Positions 47,193 to 55,240 of a stretch of 62,843 bases of DNA are shown here, piece by piece. The notes beneath the pieces were generated by a model. It did no database searches. It was not told where the DNA came from and worked only from the letters and a program-made list of their open reading frames with translations. Made by a program: the position numbers and the translations under genes. Each line of letters starts with the position of its first letter. Position 1 is the stretch's first letter. The stretch is from Chlorobaculum thiosulfatiphilum (GTDB lineage: Bacteria; Bacteroidota; Chlorobiia; Chlorobiales; Chlorobiaceae): contig NZ_VDCH01000013.1 of the NCBI RefSeq assembly GCF_006265165.1, forward strand, positions 1 through 62,843, given 5' to 3'.

Positions 47193-47648
47193 TCAGTCAC
47201 CCGCCTTCGCCTGAACTCCGGTGTGGCCGAAACCGCCCTCGCCTCTCGCCGTGCCGGAAAGCTCTTCGACCTCCTCGAACACCACGTGATCGACCTTCGC
47301 CACCACCATTTGCGCAATGCGGTCGCCGTGGTTGACCGTAAACGGCTCTCGCCCGTGATTGATGAGAATGACGCCAACTTCGCCGCGATAGTCGGCGTCG
47401 ATGGTCGCGGGCGAGTTGGGCAGCGAAATGAGGTGGCGCAGCGCCAGCCCGCTCCTCGGGCGAAGCTGCGCCTCGTGCCCCTCGGGCAGCTCGATGGCGA
47501 TGCCGGTCGGAATGAGCGCCGACGCGGCGGGCGCGACGGTCACGGGCGCGTCGAGACACGCCGAAACATCCATTCCGGCGGCATGGGCGGTGGCATAGAC
47601 CGGCAGGATCGCCTTTTGATTGAGTCGAACTATTTTTACCTTGATCAT
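47193..47648 (-). CDS. dut: dUTP diphosphatase
   Basis: Dut hydrolyses dUTP to dUMP, keeping uracil out of DNA and feeding thymidylate synthesis. The 151-aa trimeric enzyme has the five family motifs: [10 protein letters not shown] near residue 22, RPRSGLA near 68, [17 protein letters not shown] near 82, GDRIAQMV near 108 and [10 protein letters not shown] near 135. The ATG at 47648 fits the family; the frame's leader to 47735 overlaps the divergent bshB1 start and is not used. Confidence 0.92.
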   Translation of the reverse strand: MIKVKIVRLNQKAILPVYATAHAAGMDVSACLDAPVTVAPAASALIPTGIAIELPEGHEAQLRPRSGLALRHLISLPNSPATIDADYRGEVGVILINHGREPFTVNHGDRIAQMVVAKVDHVVFEEVEELSGTARGEGGFGHTGVQAKAGD

Positions 47649-47715
47649 CGAATAGTGCTGAAGTTGCTTGAAAGAGTTGGCGGCCTGAAAAACGTGTCGC
47701 CCAATATATGAAATC

Positions 47716-48468
47716 ATGACCTTGACCGCACCCACTCAACCGGTTTACGCCCTCGCTTTCGGCGCTCATCCCGACGATGTCGAACTTGCCTGCGGGGCGA
47801 CGCTGCTGAAAATCATGGATGAAGGTCAGCGGGTGGCCGTCTGCGACCTGACCGGCGGCGAAATGGGTACGCTCGGCACCGCCGAAACCCGCCGCATGGA
47901 GGCCGCGCTCGCCACCGAACGCATGGGCTACGCGGCGCGGGAGCAGCTCGATCTCGGCGATTCGGAGCTATTCTATACCAAAGAGAACTTGCGCGAAGTG
48001 ATCCGCATCGTCCGCAAATACCAGCCCGAAACGGTCATCTGCAACCCGCCGGACGAGCGCCATCCCGACCACATGAAAGCCTCGCGCCTCGTTTATGACG
48101 CCTGCTACTACGCCGGTCTGCGCAAGATCGAGACCTTCGACGGAGACCTGCCGCAAGCCGCGCACCGTCCGCGCCACCTGCTCTACTACATCCAGTTCAA
48201 ACAGCTCGACCCCGACATCATCGTGGATGTTTCGGCGACCTTCGAGCGTTCGAGAGGCGGCGTCGAGGCGTTCGGCACACAGTTCCACCGCAAGGAGAAC
48301 AGCGACGAGCCGGAGACCATGATTAACCGCAAGGAGTTCCTGCCGGGCCTCGAAGCCCGCGCCAGAGCGCTCGGCGAGCAGATCGGCGCGATGTACGGCG
48401 AGGGCTTCCTGCTCCCGACGGCGCTTGGCGTGGAACGCTTCACCAGCGTCTTCCCGGCCCGCGCCTGA
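47716..48468 (+). CDS. bshB1: Bacillithiol-type N-acetylglucosaminyl-malate deacetylase (BshB1-like)
   Basis: The 250-aa LmbE/PIG-L family zinc enzyme removes acetyl from GlcNAc-malate, in the pathway to bacillithiol and, in green sulfur bacteria, the N-methylated form. The zinc/catalytic motif is [15 protein letters not shown] near residue 14; the third zinc ligand sits in [15 protein letters not shown] near 112. [20 protein letters not shown] and [17 protein letters not shown] follow the BshB1 pattern. It is divergent from dut. Confidence 0.87.
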   Translation: MTLTAPTQPVYALAFGAHPDDVELACGATLLKIMDEGQRVAVCDLTGGEMGTLGTAETRRMEAALATERMGYAAREQLDLGDSELFYTKENLREVIRIVRKYQPETVICNPPDERHPDHMKASRLVYDACYYAGLRKIETFDGDLPQAAHRPRHLLYYIQFKQLDPDIIVDVSATFERSRGGVEAFGTQFHRKENSDEPETMINRKEFLPGLEARARALGEQIGAMYGEGFLLPTALGVERFTSVFPARA

Positions 48469-48507
48469 AGGCTTACCGCTCAATCGGAATCACCAGAAAA
48501 ATTCGCC

Positions 48508-50193
48508 ATGCGCAAATCTCTCTTCGCCATCACCGCCTTGCTGCTCGTGACGCTGTTCGCAGGCTGCGGCCAGAAATCGCAGAAATCCCGGCCCGACACC
48601 ATCGTCATCGCCGTCAACGCCGACTTCGACCACCTCAACCCGCTGCTCATCCAGATGTCGCTCGCCCGCGAAGTGTGCACGATGATCTATCCCTCGCTCG
48701 TCCGGCCGTCGTTCGACGAGAAGAGCGGCGCAATTTCGTACCAGCCAAACGCCGCCGAAAGCTGGGAATTTACGCCGGACGGACGGAGCGTCACCTTCCA
48801 CCTGAAACGCGATGCAGTCTGGGAAGATGGCAAGCCGCTCACCTCGAAGGATTTCAGCTTTTCGTACCGCCTCTACGCCGACCCGGCGGTGGCGAGCAGC
48901 CGGCAGGACTATCTCAACGACCTGTTGCTCAAGCCCGACGGCTCCGTCGATTTCGACCACGCCGTCGAGACGCCGGACAGCAAAACGCTGGTGCTGCATT
49001 TCAACAAGCCGATGTCGGAGAGCATCGCGCTCGACCACTTCAACGACCTGATGCCGGTCGCCGAACACATCTTCCGCCCGATCCCCGCCGCCGAGATTCG
49101 CCAACGGGCGGCCACCCTGCCGGTCATGGGCACCGGCCCCTTCAGGCTCAAGGAGTGGCAGCGCCAGTCGAAGGTGACGCTCGCCTCAAGCCCAACCTCG
49201 GTGCTGCCGCATCCGGCGGCGACGCCTTCCGTGACCTTCATGGTGGTGCCGGAGTACACGACGCGCCTGGCGATGCTCAAGTCCGGACAGATCGACGCGC
49301 TGATTTCGGCGGGCGGCATCAATCCGAAAGACGCCGCGGAGATGGCGAAGAGCAACCCAGACATTGCGATCATCCCGGTGGCCGACCGCTATTTCGACAG
49401 CGTCGTGTGGCTGAACATCGACGGCGAGGCGTGGCGCAACGGCAAGAAGATCGCGCCGAACCGCCTCTTCGGCGACCGGCGCGTGCGACAGGCGATGACC
49501 CTCGCCATCGACCGGCAGGCGATCATCGACGGCTTCATGGGGCCGGAGCACGCCACCATCGTCAACACCACGCTCTCGCCCGCCTACACCTCGATCATCG
49601 ACCAGTCGCTGCCCGCTTATGCGTTTGACCCCGACAAGGCGCTCGCCCTGCTCAAAGAGGCTGGCTGGACGCCGGGGCCGGACGGCATTTTGCAGAAAAA
49701 CGGCCTGCGATTTTCGTTCGAACTCGCCGCGCCCACCGGCAATCCGAGACGCAACTACGCCGCCACCATCATCCAGCAGAACCTCCGCGAAATCGGCATC
49801 GACTGCAAGCTGAAGTTCGACGAAGCGCTCATGTTCAACAAAAACCAGAACGAGTACCGCTACGACGCCGCCCTCTCCGGCCTGGCCGCCGAAACGCTGC
49901 CCTTCCAGCTCGTCATCTGGGGATCGGATTTCGAGAAAAAACCCTTCAACTCCAGCGCATTCCAGAACGCCCGATTGGACAAAGTGGTCTCACAACTGAC
50001 CGGCCCGCTGCCGAAAACGGAGCAACTCAAGCTCTGGAAAGAGTACCAGCAGATTCTCGCCAATGAACAGCCGCGAACCTTTCTGTACTACTACGACGAA
50101 CTGGAGGGATTCAACAAACGGGTCGAAAACGTCCGCCTGAGCCTGCTGGCGACGTTGGGGAATATGTATGACTGGAAGGTGGGGAAGAATTGA
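48508..50193 (+). CDS. Peptide ABC transporter substrate-binding lipoprotein
   Basis: The 561-aa product is a family-5 (OppA/DppA) binding protein. It starts with a lipoprotein signal (MRKSLFAITALLLVTLFAGC), lipid attachment at Cys 20, and contains DHLNPLLIQM near 38, WEFTPDGRSVTFHL near 88, and a conserved PDKALALLKEAGWTP near 378. It would capture oligopeptides in the periplasm. The permease genes are not in this window; an OppD-type ATPase is encoded at 59088. It is convergent with the SHOCT genes. Confidence 0.88.
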   Translation: MRKSLFAITALLLVTLFAGCGQKSQKSRPDTIVIAVNADFDHLNPLLIQMSLAREVCTMIYPSLVRPSFDEKSGAISYQPNAAESWEFTPDGRSVTFHLKRDAVWEDGKPLTSKDFSFSYRLYADPAVASSRQDYLNDLLLKPDGSVDFDHAVETPDSKTLVLHFNKPMSESIALDHFNDLMPVAEHIFRPIPAAEIRQRAATLPVMGTGPFRLKEWQRQSKVTLASSPTSVLPHPAATPSVTFMVVPEYTTRLAMLKSGQIDALISAGGINPKDAAEMAKSNPDIAIIPVADRYFDSVVWLNIDGEAWRNGKKIAPNRLFGDRRVRQAMTLAIDRQAIIDGFMGPEHATIVNTTLSPAYTSIIDQSLPAYAFDPDKALALLKEAGWTPGPDGILQKNGLRFSFELAAPTGNPRRNYAATIIQQNLREIGIDCKLKFDEALMFNKNQNEYRYDAALSGLAAETLPFQLVIWGSDFEKKPFNSSAFQNARLDKVVSQLTGPLPKTEQLKLWKEYQQILANEQPRTFLYYYDELEGFNKRVENVRLSLLATLGNMYDWKVGKN

Positions 50194-50230
50194 GGGCGCC
50201 GCTAAAAACTGATTGCGCATTCCGGTTTCT

Positions 50231-50270
50231 GCGCTACGGGCGAACCTGCCTGGCCACCCGTAGCGCGTTT
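50231..50270. terminator. Terminator between oppA-like and SHOCT genes
   Basis: GCGCTACGGG (50231-50240) and CCCGTAGCGC (50257-50266) form a perfect 10-bp stem, followed by GTTTA. It lies between convergent genes. Confidence 0.75.
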
Positions 50271-50278
50271 ATGTCCGT

Positions 50279-50488
50279 TCATCGCTCAATATCTCTTTTC
50301 TTCTCTTCATATTCATCCTTTTCTATTTCGCCTCTTGCATAACGCTCCTTCAGTATCGTCAACGGATCACGGACTTCGGGTCGGGAATCGTTTCCTCCGG
50401 GAAAAAAACGACCGTCAAAAAAATTTCTGTTGAAAATCATGGCAAGCAATGCCAGTACAATGAGCAATGGAATCCACATCATGATCAA
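50279..50488 (-). CDS. SHOCT-domain membrane protein (second copy)
   Basis: The 69-aa product has a transmembrane helix at the start (about residues 4-20, IPLLIVLALLAMIF). It ends in a SHOCT domain: DPLTILKERYARGEIEKDEYEEKK. SHOCT motifs are short oligomerisation modules at the C-termini of proteins of many types. A related protein is encoded 95 nt upstream, so a local duplication is likely. Both lie at the end of a sigma-factor-like cluster. Confidence 0.75.
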   Translation of the reverse strand: MIMMWIPLLIVLALLAMIFNRNFFDGRFFPGGNDSRPEVRDPLTILKERYARGEIEKDEYEEKKRDIER

Positions 50489-50582
50489 CCTCCTTTCATC
50501 TTGCGCTGCATGTCAAAACATCCCCTTGAGTTCTTGTTCCATAGCCTGACACAGGCGACGTAACGGCCGCCGCGCCGGTGTG

Positions 50583-50846
50583 TTACCGGATATCTTCCTT
50601 CATCTGCTCGTATTGTTGTTTATCGATCTCCCCTTTTGCATAGCGTTCATCAAGAATCTGCATCGCCGGAGATGAGGCGAGTTCACGCCTTGCCTTTCCG
50701 GCGAGCACTCCACGATTGATCAATACCACCACCAGAAAGATGATGATGACCAAGAGCACCAAAACAGCGGCCCACAACATAGGGCATACCCCACCAGCGC
50801 CCCAGGCGCCACCCAGCCCCCAGTTATTATAATACAGCCATGCCAT
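50583..50846 (-). CDS. SHOCT-domain membrane protein (first copy)
   Basis: The 87-aa product has a Gly/Ala-rich start, a strong transmembrane helix (about 27-47, AVLVLLVIIIFLVVVLI), and a C-terminal SHOCT domain (SSPAMQILDERYAKGEIDKQ, about 60-87). The ATG at 50846 begins MAWLYYNNWG; a longer frame to 50912 exists, overlapping the preceding gene. It differs from its neighbour at 50279 in length but shares the SHOCT module. Confidence 0.75.
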   Translation of the reverse strand: MAWLYYNNWGLGGAWGAGGVCPMLWAAVLVLLVIIIFLVVVLINRGVLAGKARRELASSPAMQILDERYAKGEIDKQQYEQMKEDIR

Positions 50847-50872
50847 TGACACGACACGAACGGCGCCGCCGC

Positions 50873-51136
50873 CTACCACAATGAACCCCTGTATCCTGTC
50901 AGCTCTCCCCATACCTCCACGACGTCATTGCCTTCGTGCCTGAGGGCGTTGGCGAATAATGGTTCGTAACTGTTGTGAAGCTGCCTCAATCTCATAAACT
51001 GACCGGCGCAGTCCGAATCGGCAAATCTGTACCTGAGACCGACTCCTGGATCGCCTTCAACCTGGATATCGATCAAACCCTGCTGATGGCCATATTGCGA
51101 CCATGCCATCTTGCTCAATGCCTCGAAGTCATTCAT
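50873..51136 (-). CDS. Hypothetical 87-aa protein of the sigma-like/SHOCT cluster
   Basis: The product starts MNDFEALSKMAWSQYGHQQG and ends NDVVEVWGELTGYRGSLW. It has no membrane helix or cysteine motif and I recognise no family. It sits between the sigma-like gene (55 nt upstream) and the SHOCT genes on one strand, so it is probably part of the same operon. Its length and composition support a real small protein. Confidence 0.6.
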   Translation of the reverse strand: MNDFEALSKMAWSQYGHQQGLIDIQVEGDPGVGLRYRFADSDCAGQFMRLRQLHNSYEPLFANALRHEGNDVVEVWGELTGYRGSLW

Positions 51137-51191
51137 TGCTCAATGCATCTTGTCAATAAGAATTTTACACGCGGAAATTAGCTGAACGTGA

Positions 51192-51623
51192 TCACATATA
51201 ACAGACGAGCGCGAGATTGAGCAATCCTGAAAGCATCGATTTTCGCTTCGAGGTCAGCAACAAGCGAATCTGTTCAACCGGCTGATCCAGGATTTTCGAT
51301 ATCGCCTGATGTTTCAGCTTGCAGACCTCCGCCAGCAAAACAGCAAACCGGCCATCGATTTCCTGTTTGATTTTTCCAGACTCCGCGCTTTCTTCGTTTT
51401 CGAAATCCTGATGCGACACCAAAAAGGTCATACCGAAACACAGGTGCTCGTAAAACACTTTTCTGAATGTTTTAAACAACTGCACTTCAGTGGTTTCAGA
51501 GTCCACCAGTTGATAGGTTTTAAAAACAAGATTGTTTGTTTTTCTCAATGAACCAGTCATCCAGTACGCAACGGTGTACATTTGATCCAGCAAGTCAAGA
51601 GGGTCTCTACTGTTATCAGGCAT
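51192..51623 (-). CDS. Divergent sigma-factor-like protein
   Basis: The 143-aa product has a region-2-like start (MPDNSRDPLDLLDQMYTVAY). Near residues 95-135 a C-terminal helical part recalls sigma region 4: RFAVLLAEVCKLKHQAIS, then LDQPVEQIRLLLTSKRKSM. It keeps the usual order of an ECF sigma factor but is short and diverged, so it could be a regulator rather than an active sigma. The ATG at 51623 has an AAGGAC ribosome-binding site upstream; a longer frame to 51686 is possible. It is the first gene of a cluster with an orphan and two SHOCT proteins. Confidence 0.55.
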   Translation of the reverse strand: MPDNSRDPLDLLDQMYTVAYWMTGSLRKTNNLVFKTYQLVDSETTEVQLFKTFRKVFYEHLCFGMTFLVSHQDFENEESAESGKIKQEIDGRFAVLLAEVCKLKHQAISKILDQPVEQIRLLLTSKRKSMLSGLLNLALVCYM

Positions 51624-51716
51624 AGCATGTCCTTTGGCAATTGATAAAATCATCCCTGGGCGATACGCAATATTTGCGCGCCGCACAAAGATTCACAGGC
51701 TAAATGAAGTCTGAGG

Positions 51717-51764
51717 GTACTACCAAGTACTACGGGTTACTACACTTGGTGATTGCAGTAGTAA
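51717..51764. promoter_or_regulatory. 10-bp-periodic TTACTAC repeat array (candidate operator)
   Basis: GTACTAC at 51717 and 51727 and TTACTAC at 51737 are direct repeats exactly 10 bp apart, one helical turn. An inverted copy, GTAGTAA, is at 51758-51764. A further inverted pair ACCAAGT (51722) and ACTTGGT (51744) overlaps them. The array is about 95 bp upstream of the sigma-like gene start. It fits cooperative binding of a regulator on one DNA face; the protein is unknown. Confidence 0.5.
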
Positions 51765-52064
51765 TCAGCGAGATAAGAAAAAAAGGGGGGGGAAAACGAT
51801 GCTATACTATACAGTCACGATTCAATAATAAACGTGGCTTTAATTTTAAAAGTTCGCCAGGGAGAGAAATTTCTCATAATTTTCATCAAAAACCTCCGGA
51901 GTGACGGCTCTTTGCGTGGGGAAGGCCGAGAACCGGTGACTTTTCCGGCTTCAGATACTACGAAACGAACTGAAGACAAGTTCGTCAGCATGGCGCTGAC
52001 GTCGCGCATTGCTGTAAAAAAATACAACCTTGATCGGACAACCTGAATCAGGACGCGGTATCTG
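51765..52064. other. Gene-poor spacer after the repeat array
   Basis: No convincing gene. A poly-A/G run (51778-51797) and a GC-rich part (51900-51960) with small CCGG-based stems might fold as RNA, but no known riboswitch consensus was matched. A small open frame at 51834-52046 looks spurious. Confidence 0.4.
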
Positions 52065-52628
52065 TCAGTGTGTCATGTCCTGATAGAAAACCACGGCATC
52101 CGCGACATTGTTCTCTATGTCGCAATCTTCGTCCTGCCTGTAGGGCGCTCCGTCCTGCCTGATGACGCGCAGGGTGAAGAGGCGTTTGGCATTGCCTTGC
52201 ACAGTGGCCGAAGACCAGCCTCCAAAGTCCGGAATCTGATAAACGGCATTGACCTGTATCGAATCGCCTGCCTTGAGATCGTTGAACGACCGTGAAATGA
52301 GTATGTCCGAAACGCCGGTTTTGGCGTAGGAATACTGTGGAGCATAGCTCAGATTCATGATCAGCTCAGCCACGGAGGCTGTCTTGCAATGAGCTTTGCC
52401 CGCATTTGTCACCGTGCCGGTAATGGTTACCCTGCCGGTGTCACTTTTCGTGACGGTGAGATTGGCTGTAAGGTCGGCGCAGAGCTTGACCTTCGGGTAC
52501 TGATAAATCTTCAGCGGTGCTTTGTTTTGAAGCGGCTCATACATGAGCCGAGCCTGTGCCGCGCCGTTAAACGTGAACAGGGCGATGCCGCACGACAGTA
52601 CCGATACGAAAAGTCTGGATGGCTTCAT
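52065..52628 (-). CDS. Secreted protein with CARDB/Ig-like beta domain
   Basis: The 187-aa product has a signal peptide (MKPSRLFVSVLSCGIALFTF, cleavage near AQA at residue 26). The mature part looks like a beta-sandwich, with alternating strands LTVTKSDTGRVTITGTVTNA near residue 58 and DLKAGDSIQVNAVYQI near 117, as in CARDB-like adhesion domains. Three cysteines are present (CADLT, HCKTA, DCDIE). Function unknown; likely periplasmic or surface. Confidence 0.75.
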   Translation of the reverse strand: MKPSRLFVSVLSCGIALFTFNGAAQARLMYEPLQNKAPLKIYQYPKVKLCADLTANLTVTKSDTGRVTITGTVTNAGKAHCKTASVAELIMNLSYAPQYSYAKTGVSDILISRSFNDLKAGDSIQVNAVYQIPDFGGWSSATVQGNAKRLFTLRVIRQDGAPYRQDEDCDIENNVADAVVFYQDMTH

Positions 52629-52852
52629 GACTCGTCTCCGAGGCTGAATTGAGTGAGTGCTTTCCTCAAGGTATCGATTTTCAATGAATTAACCCGGCCC
52701 GCTTAAGCGCTGACGCGCTCTTCAGCGACACAAAACAGCGCTCGCGCAACCGGCGGGAGGTGCGGTAGATTTTTCGCCAGATCGAGATTTTTTCACCAGA
52801 TCGGTCAGATCCGACTGATTGGACTTATCGCAAAAGAGGTACGTGCAGGCAC

Positions 52853-52893
52853 AAAAAAAAGGCAAGCCCTCGTACTGACGGACCTGCCTTATT
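52853..52893 (-). terminator. Terminator of ssrA
   Basis: On the minus strand, AAGGCAGGTCC and GGGCTTGCCTT form an imperfect 11-bp stem around a 10-nt loop, followed by a run of T residues. It lies just past the tmRNA 3' end. Confidence 0.8.
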
Positions 52894-52901
52894 TGTCGCT
52901 T

Positions 52902-53306
52902 TCGTGGAGATGGCGGGACTTGAACCCGCGTCCAGAACACTGCTTGATGCAGTCACCACACTCATCTCTGGTAATTAAGTTTTCGTGGTACGATTACACC
53001 GCCAGCAGCGTTCGTCCCCTTATCCCTCACAAATATTCATACGCCCCAGTGGGCCTGAACGTATGAAGCTTACTTGCGCGAACCCGTAGGCTCAAGCGCG
53101 GGTTATGCCATCCAGCGCCTTCAGAGTAAGCGCATTCACCGCTGGACGATGGCGTCTGTGTTAACTTTTGTTAATCAGGCAGCCATTGCATACGAATAAT
53201 CGTCTGCATCTATTTGGTACATAGACTTCTTTAACGAGTCCGTCCATGCTGAAACTCGGAGTGCAACGACATCTCACACCTATCCTGTCGATAGCCTGTC
53301 ATCCCC
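52902..53306 (-). ncRNA. ssrA: tmRNA
   Basis: Transfer-messenger RNA rescues stalled ribosomes and tags the peptide. The 5' end GGGGATGACAGG pairs with 3' CATCTCC to make the acceptor stem. The T-loop GGGTTCAAGTCCCGCC is near the 3' end. The mRNA part encodes the tag ADDYSYAMAA followed by TGA, matching the tag I recall for Chlorobaculum tepidum. The encoded 3' end reads ACGA rather than ACCA, so CCA is likely added after processing. About 400 nt long. Confidence 0.93.
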
Positions 53307-53471
53307 AGTAAGTCAAAGAACAATTGTGATCAGGAGTAGATACCACTTTCTCCCGACATTGACAACATCCCTGCCGGCAGAACAGTTCCGGGAAGCATGG
53401 TTTTGATTTCGAATGAACGATTGAAGCAGAAATATGTCAAGTGAGCTGTTTGGCGCATCGAAATCGAAAGA

Positions 53472-54035
53472 TCAGTTCATTCCCGGAAGCTCCGGTGAAT
53501 TGGCGACATAGCAGTACTCGCCGCCTTTGGAGCGCACGGTGCGGCTCCACATCCGTTCGTATTCGTCGGTGAATATCAGCTCGCTCGATGCGTCGGCGGT
53601 GTACCACGCCCCCTCTTCGAACTCCTCTTCGAGCTGCCCCGCGCTCCATCCGGCATAGCCGAGAAAGAAGCGGACTTCGGACGGCTTGATGACGCCGGTG
53701 TTGATGAGGTAGCTGAGCTGCTCCTTGTCGCCGCCCCAGAAAAGGCCGGCAACCACCTCGACGGCGGCATCGACCACGTCGCCCCGCGTGTGCAGGAAAT
53801 GCACCGTATCGACCTGCACCGGCCCGCCCATATGCAGCGGCTCGTCGATTTCGTCGAATCCGCTGATGGCTTCGCACACCTTGAACTCCATCGGCTTGTT
53901 CAGAATGAAACCGATCGACCCCTCATCGTTGTGCTCGCATATGAGCAGCACCGTCCGCTTGAAATTGGACTCAAGGAGATTTGCCGAGGCCAGCAGGAGC
54001 TTGCCCGACTTGAGTATTTCAAATTCGTTTGTCAT
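53472..54035 (-). CDS. YqgE/AlgH family protein
   Basis: The 187-aa protein is of the UPF0301 family: GKLLLASANLLESNFKRTV near residue 11, GFILNKPMEFKV near 42, HMGGPVQVDTVHFLH near 68, and FFLGYAGWSAGQLEEE near 122. No reaction is established. It lies 3 nt downstream of bcp on the same strand and is probably co-transcribed with it. The start ATG 54035 is consistent with the family. Confidence 0.88.
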   Translation of the reverse strand: MTNEFEILKSGKLLLASANLLESNFKRTVLLICEHNDEGSIGFILNKPMEFKVCEAISGFDEIDEPLHMGGPVQVDTVHFLHTRGDVVDAAVEVVAGLFWGGDKEQLSYLINTGVIKPSEVRFFLGYAGWSAGQLEEEFEEGAWYTADASSELIFTDEYERMWSRTVRSKGGEYCYVANSPELPGMN

Positions 54036-54038
54036 GTG

Positions 54039-54509
54039 TCACGTTTTTTGCTGCAACCATTCGAGAACTTCGGCGGCGTGCGTTTCGGGTTTGACTTTGG
54101 GCCACACCTTCTCGATATTGCCCTCTTCGTCGATCAGATAGGTGACCCGGTTCGTGCCCATGTACTCCTTGCCCATGAACTTTTTGAGTCCCCAGACTCC
54201 ATAGGCTTCGACGATTTTTTTCTCGTCATCGACCAGAAGCGTGAAGGGCAGCTCATACTTGTCGGCGAATTTTCGGTGGGCTTTCTGCCCATCGACGCTC
54301 ACGCCAAGCACTACGGCATCTATCTCTTTAAAATTAGGAAAATTGTCACGAAAAGCGCAAGCCTCCCTGGTGCAACCTGACGTATCGTCCTTGGGATAGA
54401 AGTAGAGCACGACCCTCTTTCCGAGATAATCACGGAGGGAAACCTCCTTGCCATCCTGGTCTCTGGCGGTAAACTCCGGAGCTTTCTGGCCTGCCTGCAA
54501 TAGTGCCAT
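54039..54509 (-). CDS. bcp: Thiol peroxidase, Bcp family peroxiredoxin
   Basis: The 156-aa peroxiredoxin reduces peroxides. The peroxidatic and resolving cysteines are in DDTSGCTREACAFRD, five residues apart, the typical pattern of Bcp/PrxQ. GQKAPEFTARDQDG opens the thioredoxin fold. It belongs with oxidative-stress protection in an anaerobe. It precedes yqgE by 3 nt. Confidence 0.92.
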   Translation of the reverse strand: MALLQAGQKAPEFTARDQDGKEVSLRDYLGKRVVLYFYPKDDTSGCTREACAFRDNFPNFKEIDAVVLGVSVDGQKAHRKFADKYELPFTLLVDDEKKIVEAYGVWGLKKFMGKEYMGTNRVTYLIDEEGNIEKVWPKVKPETHAAEVLEWLQQKT

Positions 54510-54721
54510 GAGTGGTAATTTATAATTACATTTTCATTGAGTTTTCAGCATCCGGAACTCATATCCGCCCGCAAAAAGTTTCCGGGATTTGTCATTGCGC
54601 CAGAGCGGGAATGCGCATCTTCAGAAATTATTTGAGCACAGCCCCCGTTTTTTTCGCATGAAACCGATCGGCGGCATTGCGCCTCCATTTTGAAACGAAA
54701 CCGATACCAAGTATTTCCGGT

Positions 54722-55240
54722 ATGAAGCCTTTTGCTTTTTGTCCGCATTGCACCACCCCTTTGAATGAAACGTTCATCGATGGCCGCGACCGGATGAGCT
54801 GTCCGCTGTGCGGATGGGTGCACTACGTCAATCCCCTGCCGGTCGCCGTCGCCCTGACGGTCAACCGGAACAACGAGCTGCTCGTCATCCGGCGGGCGCA
54901 TGAACCGGCCTTCAACGAGTGGGCGTTGCCCGGCGGGTTTCTCGAAGCGGGCGAGCGGCCCGAAGAGGGGTGCCTGCGGGAGCTGTTCGAGGAGACCTCG
55001 CTGGAGGGCGAAATCGATCGGCTCATCGGAGTATGGCATCTCGAATCGGAGCTGTACGGCTCGCTGATGGCGGTAGCCTACCGCGTCGTCGCGGCGCACG
55101 AGCGCATCTCGATCAACCACGAGGTGTTCGAGGCGGGCTTCTACAGCCCTGGCAACATGCCGCCGGTGCGGATTCCGCTGCATCGCCAGATCATTGAAGC
55201 GAGCCGCTGGCCGGAGCGCGACCTGTCGCTTACGCTGTGA
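54722..55240 (+). CDS. NUDIX hydrolase with zinc ribbon
   Basis: The 172-aa protein starts MKPFAFCPHCTTPLNETF. An N-terminal zinc ribbon has CPHC and CPLC, about 23 residues apart, and the NUDIX box is GGFLEAGERPEEGCLRELFE near residue 75, continuing EETSLEG. Such enzymes hydrolyse nucleoside diphosphate derivatives; the zinc-ribbon form resembles NADH pyrophosphatase relatives. The ATG at 54722 is preferred to the longer frame from 54677. Its end overlaps mscS by 11 bp, tail to tail. Confidence 0.85.
   Translation: MKPFAFCPHCTTPLNETFIDGRDRMSCPLCGWVHYVNPLPVAVALTVNRNNELLVIRRAHEPAFNEWALPGGFLEAGERPEEGCLRELFEETSLEGEIDRLIGVWHLESELYGSLMAVAYRVVAAHERISINHEVFEAGFYSPGNMPPVRIPLHRQIIEASRWPERDLSLTL

Noticed and set aside
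51890-51970. Possible riboswitch-like CCGG stems
   Set aside because: Compared by eye with cobalamin and c-di-GMP consensus patterns and did not match; kept only as an unassigned note.
51834-52046. 70-aa frame in the spacer before the secreted beta protein
   Set aside because: No ribosome-binding site, no recognisable fold and unusual composition; kept as non-coding.
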